From contig CANDGE010000005.1 in NCBI GenBank assembly GCA_947384195.1, positions 1 to 42,791 on the forward strand: 42,791 bases of DNA, written 5' to 3'. This DNA is from an uncultured Clostridia bacterium. GTDB taxonomy: Bacteria > Bacillota > Clostridia > Christensenellales > Pumilibacteraceae. The notes beneath the pieces are model-generated. The model saw only the letters and a list, made by a program, of their open reading frames with translations. It made no database searches and was not told the origin of the DNA. Positions within the stretch are counted from its first letter, which is position 1, and every line of letters starts with the position of its first letter. Below are positions 16,229-23,198 of this stretch, piece by piece. The position numbers were made by a program, and so were the translations under genes.

Positions 16229-17311
16229 GTGTTAAGATCGAGCGGGATAAAGGTATTTGCCGTTTGCGCGGCGGTGATCGCGGCAAGCGGGTTTGCGTGT
16301 ATAGGGTGTAACGACGGTGCGGGCGAGCGCGTCACGCGCGTTACTTCGTACGTTTCGATCGATTCCAAGGTGTACGGAACGACTGCGGACGTAGTGAATG
16401 CCGTCGCCGATTCGGTGGTGGAGATCCGCACGGAGTCCGTCACTACCAAGTGGGGTATGCAGTACGTCGTATCGGGCGCGGGGAGCGGCGTCATCGTTGC
16501 GCACGACGCGGATTTTTCGACGTACTACGTCGTTACAAATAACCATGTTATCGCCGGTGCGAGCCAGATACATGTTTCGTTACGGTCGGGCGAAGAGTAT
16601 GACGCGACGTTGATCGCAACCGACGTTCGCGGCGATATAGCCGTCGTTTCCATAAAGGAAAAGCAAACGCTCAACGTTGCGGTTTGGGGAAACAGCGACG
16701 ATCTCAGGATCGGCGAGGATCTTATCGCGATAGGCAATCCGCTCGGATCTTTGGGCGGAACGGTGACAAAGGGGATCCTTTCCGCGACCGAGCGGGCGAT
16801 CGCCGTCGGCAATCACACGATGACGCTTTTGCAGACCGATACGGCTATCAATCCCGGCAATTCGGGCGGCGGTCTGTTTAATATGCGCGGCGAGCTCGTA
16901 GGCGTGGTAAAAGCCAAGACGTCTGACGAGGAAGTGGAAGGCATTTGCTTCGCCATCCCCGCCAATACCGCGCGCACGATCTGCGACGAGCTCATGGCCG
17001 ACGGGGTCGTGGCGGGCAGGGTCACTTTGGGGATCGAAGTAGCGTACGGTGCGGATAGCGTGGTTTACGTGACCGAGACGGACGGCACCAATGCGGACTT
17101 CAAACTGTACGACAGGGTGTATAGCATAAACGGCAAGCAGATAACGTCGCTGTTGGCGTTTAACGATGCGGTCGCGGGCTTGAAGCCCGACGAATCGGCT
17201 GAAGTCGTTGTTTACCGCGGCACGGTGCAGTCGTCGATTTTCGGCATGTCGTTATCATTCGATACGGCTCCGACGACTTTTGCCGTTACGGCGCGTCAAT
17301 TAGGCAGGTAG
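16229..17311 (+). CDS. HtrA/DegP-like trypsin-family serine protease with one PDZ domain
   Basis: A 360-residue exported protease for envelope protein quality control. After an N-terminal hydrophobic export signal (residues 8-23; Cys24 and Cys27 follow, but the lipobox is poor) comes a trypsin-like domain with the triad His106 (VTNNHVIAG), Asp136 (RGDIAVV) and Ser212 (NPGNSGGGL). The TVTKGILSATERA loop is HtrA-typical. A single C-terminal PDZ-like domain (about 265-340, with YDRVYSINGKQI) follows. The GTG start at 16229 has GGAGG 8 nt upstream; an earlier in-frame ATG at 16175 has none. A TATAAT at 16122-16127 may mark its own promoter. The next small gene begins 9 nt after its stop codon. 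Confidence 0.9.
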   Translation: MLRSSGIKVFAVCAAVIAASGFACIGCNDGAGERVTRVTSYVSIDSKVYGTTADVVNAVADSVVEIRTESVTTKWGMQYVVSGAGSGVIVAHDADFSTYYVVTNNHVIAGASQIHVSLRSGEEYDATLIATDVRGDIAVVSIKEKQTLNVAVWGNSDDLRIGEDLIAIGNPLGSLGGTVTKGILSATERAIAVGNHTMTLLQTDTAINPGNSGGGLFNMRGELVGVVKAKTSDEEVEGICFAIPANTARTICDELMADGVVAGRVTLGIEVAYGADSVVYVTETDGTNADFKLYDRVYSINGKQITSLLAFNDAVAGLKPDESAEVVVYRGTVQSSIFGMSLSFDTAPTTFAVTARQLGR

Positions 17312-17320
17312 GATAAAGCA

Positions 17321-17578
17321 ATGATCCATTCCATGAGCGGCGGAATATTGAGCGAATACGATTCGTACACTTTTGTCAAGGTAGTGTTTGACGGCGATGC
17401 TCGACCGTATTGGTATGTCAGCGATTTCGATGCGGAAATAGGCGACAGAGTGTCCGCGCCGTTCGGCGTCGGCGGGGCAGGCAAGCCCGCGACGGTCGTC
17501 AAGGTTGAGCATAACGTTTCGGGACAGGTCGCGCCCGTTCCGATAAAACGCGTAAAACGGTTGATAGCAAAACTGTGA
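17321..17578 (+). CDS. Small beta-rich hypothetical protein
   Basis: An 85-residue protein in an operon with the HtrA-like gene (9-nt gap; AGGATAA precedes the ATG). The pattern is short beta strands with RPYWYVSDFDAEIGDRVSAP in the middle and KPATVVKVEHNV and PVPIKRVKRLI at the end, which looks like a small SH3-like barrel with a basic tail. Similar uncharacterised small proteins occur in Clostridia, from memory. No signal peptide or membrane helix, so it is probably cytoplasmic although co-transcribed with an exported protease. Function unknown. Confidence 0.7.
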   Translation: MIHSMSGGILSEYDSYTFVKVVFDGDARPYWYVSDFDAEIGDRVSAPFGVGGAGKPATVVKVEHNVSGQVAPVPIKRVKRLIAKL

Positions 17579-17605
17579 CCGAAAAATACCGTTTCATAAC
17601 AAGCC

Positions 17606-17645
17606 GAAAAGTCGTTCGCCGTTAGCAATGTGCGGGCGATTTTCG
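17606..17645 (+). terminator. Probable terminator with an imperfect stem
   Basis: AAAAGTCGTTCGC (17607-17619) pairs imperfectly with GCGGGCGATTTT (17632-17643), with small internal mismatches, and T-rich sequence follows. It lies just before the next promoter. Confidence 0.5.
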
Positions 17646-17662
17646 TTTTGTTCGCAGTTCGC

Positions 17663-17691
17663 TTGACAAACTCGTAAAGCGGCTGTATAAT
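17663..17691 (+). promoter_or_regulatory. Consensus promoter of a small membrane protein gene, leaderless geometry
   Basis: TTGACA (17663-17668), 17-nt spacer, TATAAT (17686-17691): a perfect consensus. The ATG at 17698 is 6 nt beyond the -10 box. Confidence 0.92.
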
Positions 17692-17697
17692 TAACTT

Positions 17698-18060
17698 ATG
17701 TTTTTGTGTGCGGTACAACCTTATATAGTGGCGGTGATAATTGCCGTGATAGTCGCGCAGTATGCGTTTGCTCTGTTTTGCTTGCTGAAACTCGCATATT
17801 TGGATCTCGGCAAAAAGCAATACGTATTGTGGAACTTGTTTATACTTTTGATATTCTTCATAGGCGGAGCGGCGTTTCTCGTGTATTATTATAAGCACCC
17901 AGATCTGCGAATACAAAAGACGGAGCGCGATCTGCCGTCGCAAGATAACGCCGACGAGCGCAAAGACGATCGATCCGACGAACAAGCGCAAAACGTCGAT
18001 GAGAATGCGTCGGGTTCGGAGAGCGCCGAGCAAGCCGACGGCGCGTCGGACGGAAAATAA
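17698..18060 (+). CDS. Small two-helix membrane protein (PLDc_N-like)
   Basis: A 120-residue protein with two membrane helices (about residues 8-30 and 42-64) and a long, very hydrophilic C-terminal tail rich in Asp, Glu, Ser and Ala. The second helix, YVLWNLFILLIFFIGGAAFLVYYY, resembles the PLDc_N module (the N-terminal membrane anchor of cardiolipin synthases), which also occurs as a free-standing small protein. There is no catalytic HKD domain, so no enzymatic role is proposed. The start codon is placed at the predicted transcription start; no ribosome binding site exists upstream. It is monocistronic, followed by a terminator at 18086. Confidence 0.72.
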   Translation: MFLCAVQPYIVAVIIAVIVAQYAFALFCLLKLAYLDLGKKQYVLWNLFILLIFFIGGAAFLVYYYKHPDLRIQKTERDLPSQDNADERKDDRSDEQAQNVDENASGSESAEQADGASDGK

Positions 18061-18085
18061 TAGAAACCGCTATCGTGACGGATGT

Positions 18086-18116
18086 AAAAACGGTCGGCTA
18101 TTGTCGACCGTTTCGG
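18086..18116 (+). terminator. Terminator after the PLDc_N-like gene
   Basis: A perfect 9-bp stem, AAACGGTCG (18088-18096) with CGACCGTTT (18105-18113), 8-nt loop, short T-rich tail. Confidence 0.75.
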
Positions 18117-18221
18117 TTTATACCGACGGCGTCAGTCGGTCGCGGCAAAACACGGCGACGGGCGTGAAACGCGGCATACAAACGGTTATACGCCGAATAA
18201 ACGGCAATGCGTATGATCGTA

Positions 18222-18250
18222 TTGCGTTCATTCGGTAAATGCAGTACAAT
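18222..18250 (+). promoter_or_regulatory. Probable promoter of the CDF transporter-mnmA unit
   Basis: TTGCGT (18222-18227), 17-nt spacer, TACAAT (18245-18250). A second -10-like TATAAT at 18284-18289 has no matching -35 box. The leader would be about 65 nt. Confidence 0.6.
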
Positions 18251-18323
18251 AAAACAGGCGAAACGGCGGGTCGAGTCGCGGCATATAATATGCGTAAATA
18301 CCCGTTGCGGGAGCGTGTCGATT

Positions 18324-19412
18324 TTGAATAAAAGAACGGGAAATGCCGTCGCAACGCTCGCTGTCGGGCTTGCGCTCAATATTATTCTCGGTGCGGCTAA
18401 GCTGACGATAGGCTTATTGTCGACGTCGAGCTCGGTCGTGTCCGATGCGGTGAACAATATTTCCGACGCGGCTGTTTCGCTTGTGACGATAATAGCCACT
18501 TGTCTTGCGGCGCGCGGTGCGGATTACGATCATCCCTACGGTCACGGGCGGTACGAGCATATAGCCGCTTTTATACTCGGCGCGGTTATAGTTGCGGTCG
18601 GCGCGGAAGTTTTTATAAGCGGGATCCGACGGGCTGTCGAGCCGGTCGAGATAGTCGCGAGTACCGCGCTTTGGGCTACGCTCGGCGCGTCGATCGCGGT
18701 CAAGGGTTTTATGGCGGTGTTCTATTTTATGCGCGGCAAGCGCGTCGGGTCGGACACGCTCAAAGCGGCGGCGGTCGACTCGGTGTCCGATGTTGCGGTA
18801 ACGACTGTCGTGCTCGTTTGCGCGATAGCGGAAAAATTCACGGCGGCAAGGATAGACGGATATGTATCGATGGCTGTCGCGGTCGTGATAACTGTTTTCG
18901 GTGTGCGCATACTCAAACAGACGGTCAGCCGCTTGCTCGGCGAGCGTCCCGATCCGCAACTGTACGGCACGGTCAAGCGGATAATCGAGTCCGCGCCGCA
19001 GGTGCTGTCCGTGCACGACATAATGATCAACGATTACGGCGCGGGCAATATGACGGCCGAAGCCGATGCGGTGTTTCCCGCGGATATGGCGTTTGTGGAC
19101 GTGCACGCCGTTTGCGACGGAATAGAGCGCAAGGTGCGCGAGGATACGGGCGTGCGGCTGTGCGTGCACGCCGATCCGCTCAACACAGGCGACGCGCGGC
19201 TTTCGGCGATAGCGGAAAAACTGAAAACCGCGCTTACACCGTTCGGCGCGACGGCGCACGACGTGTCGGTCGACGACGACAAGCATATGGTCGAGCTCGA
19301 TATCATGCTCGCAAGCGACAAACTTCCGACGGACGAGATAACGGCTATCGCGGAGTCGCAGGTTCGGGCGGTAGTGCAGTATAACGTGAAAGTGCGTATA
19401 GATTACATTTAG
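18324..19412 (+). CDS. Cation diffusion facilitator, probably manganese type
   Basis: A 362-residue membrane metal/proton antiporter of the CDF family with six predicted helices. The transport site on helix 2 reads SDAVNNISD (an N-x-x-x-D pair) and on helix 5 DSVSD (D-x-x-x-D). The lack of histidine there is typical of manganese/iron exporters such as MntE and MneP rather than zinc exporters (H-x-x-x-D). The DYDHPYGHGRYEH loop is CDF-typical. A cytoplasmic dimerisation domain (about 205-280) is followed by an extra domain of about 75 residues. The start is uncertain: TTG at 18324 has GGGAG 10 nt upstream; a GTG at 18315 is too close to that site. mnmA's ribosome binding site overlaps its stop codon. 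Confidence 0.85.
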   Translation: MNKRTGNAVATLAVGLALNIILGAAKLTIGLLSTSSSVVSDAVNNISDAAVSLVTIIATCLAARGADYDHPYGHGRYEHIAAFILGAVIVAVGAEVFISGIRRAVEPVEIVASTALWATLGASIAVKGFMAVFYFMRGKRVGSDTLKAAAVDSVSDVAVTTVVLVCAIAEKFTAARIDGYVSMAVAVVITVFGVRILKQTVSRLLGERPDPQLYGTVKRIIESAPQVLSVHDIMINDYGAGNMTAEADAVFPADMAFVDVHAVCDGIERKVREDTGVRLCVHADPLNTGDARLSAIAEKLKTALTPFGATAHDVSVDDDKHMVELDIMLASDKLPTDEITAIAESQVRAVVQYNVKVRIDYI

Positions 19413-19422
19413 AGGTGAAGTT

Positions 19423-20487
19423 ACGGCAGACAACGGCAAAAAAGTAATAGTCGGCATGTCCGGCGGAGTGGATTCCGCCGTTGCGGCATGGTTGTTGAAA
19501 CGCGACGGTTATTCCGTCACGGGTCTTTTTATGCACAACTGGGAAGAGGACGGCGAGTGCCCTGCGGCAAGCGATTGGCGTGACGTTCAAGCCGTCGGCG
19601 ATAAGCTGGGTATAGAATGTTACTCGGTCAACTTCGCAAAGGAATATGCCGACGGCGTGTTCGAGTATTTTTTGAACGAGTATAAAGCGTTTCGTACGCC
19701 CAATCCCGACGTTTTATGCAACCGCGTAGTCAAGTTCGGCGCGTTTCGAGATTATTGCAAATCGCTCGGCGCGGAGCTTATAGCTACGGGTCACTACTGC
19801 GCGAAAAAGGACGATATGCTTTTGCGCGCCGCCGATACGGCTAAGGATCAGACGTATTTTTTGAATCAGGTAAAGACAGAACAGCTTGACGGCGTGTTGT
19901 TTCCGCTCGGCGGATATGTTAAGTCGGAAGTTAGGGAGATAGCGCGTAAAGCGGGGCTTTCCGTGGCGCAAAAAAAGGACAGTACGGGCATTTGCTTCAT
20001 CGGCGAGCGAAAGTTCAAAAAATTTTTGGCGACGTATCTTCCCGCGCAACAAGGCGATATCGTCGATACTCGCGGCGCGGTCGTAGGCAGGCACGACGGC
20101 TTGATGTACTATACGCTCGGTCAGCGGCGCGGCTTGGGCGTGGGCGGAGTCAAAGGCGAAACGGGCAGATGGTTCGTGCTCGACAAGGACGTGGCGCGCA
20201 ATCGTTTGATAGTGTCGTGCGGCGACGAAAGCGCGCTGTATTCCAAGCGTTTAACGGGCTCGGGCTTTAATGTCATAGGTGCGTTCGATATGCCGAAAAC
20301 ACTTAAATGCACTGCGAAAACGCGCTATCGTCAACCCGACTTCGGCGCGACGTTGGCGCTATCGAGCGACGGCACGTTTGAAATGGTTTTCGACGAGCCG
20401 CAGCGCGCGGTCACGCCGGGACAGTATGCGGTCGTGTACGTCGGAGATCGGTGTTTGGGCGGCGGAGTGATCGATTCCGCGGAGTAG
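19423..20487 (+). CDS. mnmA: tRNA-specific 2-thiouridylase, apparently ACG start
   Basis: A 354-residue enzyme that thiolates U34 in the wobble position of tRNA Lys, Glu and Gln. The ATP PP-loop GMSGGVDSAVAAWLL, the first catalytic cysteine in NPDVLCNRVVKF, the second in STGICFIGERKF and the GQRRGLGVGG motif are all present. The first ATG in frame (19456) would remove the leading beta strand KKVIVG that family members have before the PP-loop. No ATG, GTG or TTG exists between it and the upstream gene's stop, but ACG at 19423 lies 4 nt after AGAGGTGA, which overlaps that stop codon. I therefore place the start at ACG, with translational coupling to the CDF gene. The conservative start is 19456. 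Confidence 0.85.
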   Translation, partial: TADNGKKVIVGMSGGVDSAVAAWLLKRDGYSVTGLFMHNWEEDGECPAASDWRDVQAVGDKLGIECYSVNFAKEYADGVFEYFLNEYKAFRTPNPDVLCNRVVKFGAFRDYCKSLGAELIATGHYCAKKDDMLLRAADTAKDQTYFLNQVKTEQLDGVLFPLGGYVKSEVREIARKAGLSVAQKKDSTGICFIGERKFKKFLATYLPAQQGDIVDTRGAVVGRHDGLMYYTLGQRRGLGVGGVKGETGRWFVLDKDVARNRLIVSCGDESALYSKRLTGSGFNVIGAFDMPKTLKCTAKTRYRQPDFGATLALSSDGTFEMVFDEPQRAVTPGQYAVVYVGDRCLGGGVIDSAE

Positions 20488-20504
20488 ACCGAAAAAGCGG
20501 TATA

Positions 20505-20533
20505 TTGACATATGCGGTTAAATGTGGTATAAT
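20505..20533 (+). promoter_or_regulatory. Promoter of the surface-protein cluster
   Basis: TTGACA (20505-20510), 17-nt spacer, TATAAT (20528-20533). It begins 18 nt after the mnmA stop codon and should drive the cluster starting at 20649 with a leader of about 109 nt to the first small open frame. Confidence 0.88.
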
Positions 20534-20548
20534 GTGGTAAATTATACC
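20526..20548. promoter_or_regulatory. Inverted repeat overlapping the -10 box, possible operator
   Basis: GGTATAAT (20526-20533), 7-nt spacer, ATTATACC (20541-20548): a perfect 8-bp dyad covering the -10 box and the transcription start, an ideal place for repressor binding. The binding protein is unknown. Confidence 0.55.
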
Positions 20549-20604
20549 GCATTTGTTTTGCCGCAAAATAGCGGTCGGGCGTTTTACGGTAGTTCGCGGT
20601 GTTA

Positions 20605-20618
20605 TGCGCACGTGCGCA
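20605..20618. repeat. Palindrome TGCGCACGTGCGCA in the leader
   Basis: A perfect 14-bp palindrome, two TGCGCA units 2 nt apart, inside the predicted 5' leader of the surface cluster. The same arrangement occurs at 14089-14102. Confidence 0.55.
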
Positions 20619-20648
20619 CGTGTCCTAACAATGTAAAAGGAGACGATC

Positions 20649-20824
20649 ATGGATAAACGGGAATATCAAGGCTTGCGCGTTTCGTACGGATAGCAACAGG
20701 ATGTGTTTGGCTTTCATAATCAACGACGGCTGTAACATAGATCGAATTTTTTTGGAAGTTTTATAAATGGCTAAAAAAATATCGATTTCACGGTTATATA
20801 TAGTAAAGTATAGTAAAGGAGATA
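20649..20824 (+). pseudogene. Decayed paralogue of the small membrane protein gene at 23022
   Basis: An intact ribosome binding site (AAAAGGAG) precedes ATGGATAAA, but the frame closes after 14 codons at 20691-20693. The downstream sequence aligns with the intact small gene 2.4 kb further on: GCAACAG in the middle, AATTT...GGAA...GTTTT, then CTAAAAAAAT and GGTTATATATAGTAAA. In one frame the end still reads KKISISRLYIVK against KKIPVSGLYIVK. Frameshifts and a TAA at 20764 break it. It occupies the same place, immediately before an InlB-repeat lipoprotein gene. Alternatively it is an untranslated leader; the matching length makes decay more likely. Confidence 0.6.
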
Positions 20825-20827
20825 AAA

Positions 20828-22981
20828 ATGATCGGCACGGTCTGCGACAAAATCAAAAAGACGGTATTTGCGGTAATTATATGCGTAGCGACGATCGCTG
20901 TGTGTTTGCTTGTCGCGTGCGCGAGCGGAAACGACGACACGCCGCCAATCGACGAAAAGACGTATTCGGTGGTTTATAAAGTGAACGACGAAAACGGCGG
21001 ATTTATTCGCGGCGATGCCGAACAGCAGATAGCGGAAGGCGGCGACGGCAAGATGGTCACAGCTGTGGAAAATGTCGGATATAGGTTTGTCGGTTGGTCG
21101 GACGGTATGACTGCCGAAACGCGCAGAGAACTTAACGTGACGGGAGAAAAATGTATTACGGCGATTTTCGAGCGTAATACATATATTATCGAATATTCGG
21201 CAGGGCAAGGCGGGTCGATTACGGGTGACGTCAAGCAAAAAGTACAAAGCGGCGACAATACAGATAAAGTCATTGCTGTGCCCGACGTAGGATATCGGTT
21301 CGTAAAGTGGTCGGACGGCAAAACGGATGCCGAACGTACGGACGTCAATGTTATGCAGTCGTACGGTTTTTCAGCCGAGTTCGAATTCCTTTACGATGGA
21401 AAGGGAACGCAAGCCGAACCGTATTTGATATCCAATTACGTCGGGCTGTGTAATTCCGTTTATTATCCGAATAGCGTGTTTTTGTTGACCGCCGACCTGG
21501 ATATATCGTCCGAAGTACATGAGCCGATTTTTACCAAATACGAATTTAACGGCGTTTTCGACGGCGGCGGGCATACGATATCGGGGCTAAACATAAATCG
21601 CGGAACGCTTTACCCGTCATTATTTGGGCGTGTGGGGGCAAATGGTTATATCAAAGATTTGTCGTTGACCGACGTGGATATCGAAGCGGGATTGCAGGGC
21701 GCGGAAGGCGAAACATGCGTCGGCGCGGTAGCGAGCATATCCTGCGGAAAAATAGAAAATACGACAGTCGGCGGTGCGGTGCGCATTGGCAGATCGAAAG
21801 GGAGCTTTTATATAGGCGGATTGGTCGGGCATGCGCAGTCGGGCAGTATAAAGAAGTGCGTTGTGACGGTCGACGTCGAGTATGCGGGAAGCGTGTCGGA
21901 GCTGTATTTGGGCGGCATAGCGGGAAAAGGCTCGAACGTCGAAATCGGCGATTGCACCGTCGAGCGTTTGATGCTTTCGGGCAGTTCGACCGACTGCAAT
22001 ATCGGCGGGTTAGCCGCGGCTTTCGAAAAAGATATTGGTATAGAAATTTCGATACACGGCAATCGCATTTCGGTGTTTAGTAATATTACGGTGAGAAACT
22101 ACGGCGGTTTATTTGTAGAATGTCACGGCGAAGCTAACGATCTATTGCGTATAGAGAATTGCGTTGTTACTAATAATGCCGAAAATTGCGGTACGTTCGC
22201 GGGATTTATAGTCGATGCGGACTATGTCGATATCGAAAACTGTCATGTCTTAAACAATGAAATCACAGCTTGCAATAACGGAGCGGGATTTGTATTGAGA
22301 AGCGATTATTCGTTCATAAACGGTTGCGGAGCCGACGGTAATATCGAAGCAACGAACAGAGCGAACGGGTTTTGCGATAAAGCGAGTTATACCGAGTTTA
22401 CCGATTGTTATTCCGTCGGCGAATTTTCGGGCAACGTTGCTGCTGGATTTACATGGGATATTCTTCGCGGCAGTGCGTCGCGTTGTTATTCGAAGGGTAA
22501 GGTAATGCCTAAGGTACAAGGGGCGGGTTTTGCTTATATCGTACGGTCTACGGTGAGCGATTGTTATTCGCAATGCGACGTTATAGTGACAAATACCGAT
22601 CCCGATAACGAATACAGCACTTATGTAGGCGGATTTATTTGTAGGCTGGGCGGATCCCGATTGTCAAACTGTTATTATTCGGGTTCCGTTCGCGGAAGCG
22701 TTTATTCATTGGGCGCGCCAGGTAATTTTCCGCGCGAATATTTTGTGGGAGCGTTCATCGGAAAAACGACGGGAACGAATACCATCGAGAATTGTCATGT
22801 CTTACACGCTGAAAAAGGATACGCAACCGACGTCGTAGCCAATAGCGTTATGTCGACCGGCGAGCCGGATATCGTTGTTTACAATGAATTACAAAGCATG
22901 TACGAATTAGCGGACATATTGAACGGCGACCGTGCCGACGTATGGAAAAACGTTTACAATGCTTGCCCCGATCTTATATGA
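20828..22981 (+). CDS. InlB-repeat and GLUG-repeat surface lipoprotein
   Basis: A 717-residue lipoprotein. The signal peptide ends in the lipobox LVAC with Cys31. Two InlB-B-like repeats (about residues 43-115 and 116-188) each show a GWSDG or KWSDG core with the preceding GYRFV strand. Then a beta-helix region: GVFDGGGHTISGLNI, LFGRVGANGYIKDLSL, YIGGLVGHAQSG and many IENCxV rungs up to the C-terminus, as in GLUG/pectate-lyase-like proteins without catalytic residues. AAAGGAG lies 7 nt before the ATG. The first InlB repeat is nearly identical at DNA level to that of the gene at 23195 (76 of 80 bases), so they are recent duplicates. It probably acts in adhesion; the ligand is unknown. Confidence 0.85.
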   Translation: MIGTVCDKIKKTVFAVIICVATIAVCLLVACASGNDDTPPIDEKTYSVVYKVNDENGGFIRGDAEQQIAEGGDGKMVTAVENVGYRFVGWSDGMTAETRRELNVTGEKCITAIFERNTYIIEYSAGQGGSITGDVKQKVQSGDNTDKVIAVPDVGYRFVKWSDGKTDAERTDVNVMQSYGFSAEFEFLYDGKGTQAEPYLISNYVGLCNSVYYPNSVFLLTADLDISSEVHEPIFTKYEFNGVFDGGGHTISGLNINRGTLYPSLFGRVGANGYIKDLSLTDVDIEAGLQGAEGETCVGAVASISCGKIENTTVGGAVRIGRSKGSFYIGGLVGHAQSGSIKKCVVTVDVEYAGSVSELYLGGIAGKGSNVEIGDCTVERLMLSGSSTDCNIGGLAAAFEKDIGIEISIHGNRISVFSNITVRNYGGLFVECHGEANDLLRIENCVVTNNAENCGTFAGFIVDADYVDIENCHVLNNEITACNNGAGFVLRSDYSFINGCGADGNIEATNRANGFCDKASYTEFTDCYSVGEFSGNVAAGFTWDILRGSASRCYSKGKVMPKVQGAGFAYIVRSTVSDCYSQCDVIVTNTDPDNEYSTYVGGFICRLGGSRLSNCYYSGSVRGSVYSLGAPGNFPREYFVGAFIGKTTGTNTIENCHVLHAEKGYATDVVANSVMSTGEPDIVVYNELQSMYELADILNGDRADVWKNVYNACPDLI

Positions 22982-23021
22982 ATAGATCGAGCGTAAGTAA
23001 ATAAATTATTCGGAGGTTCAT

Positions 23022-23198
23022 ATGGATAAAGTCAACAAAAAGGTTTATGCGGTCGCGTTGATCGCAACAGTCATGACGCTGATTGTCGGTTTGGCGATCG
23101 CGCTGTGTTCGATATTAAATAATTTCGGAAAAGTTTTTCGAAACACTAAAAAAATTCCCGTCTCGGGGTTATATATAGTAAAAGGAGATATAGGATGA
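23022..23198 (+). CDS. Small membrane protein of 58 residues, overlapping the next gene
   Basis: A short gene with a strong site (CGGAGG) 5 nt before the ATG. The product starts MDKVNKKVYAVALIATVM, has one membrane helix (about residues 9-32) and ends in a basic tail with GLYIVKGDIG. Its TGA overlaps the ATG of the lipoprotein gene at 23195 (ATGA), which points to translational coupling. The last third of the gene also contains the ribosome binding site of that lipoprotein (AAAAGGAG). A decayed copy lies at the equivalent position before the lipoprotein at 20828. It may be only a coupling leader peptide; no family is recognised. Confidence 0.65.
   Translation: MDKVNKKVYAVALIATVMTLIVGLAIALCSILNNFGKVFRNTKKIPVSGLYIVKGDIG

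Noticed and set aside
20767..20979. A 70-codon open frame starting MAKKISIS
   Set aside because: Its first part is the tail of the decayed small membrane gene, and the rest is an out-of-frame reading of the lipoprotein gene.
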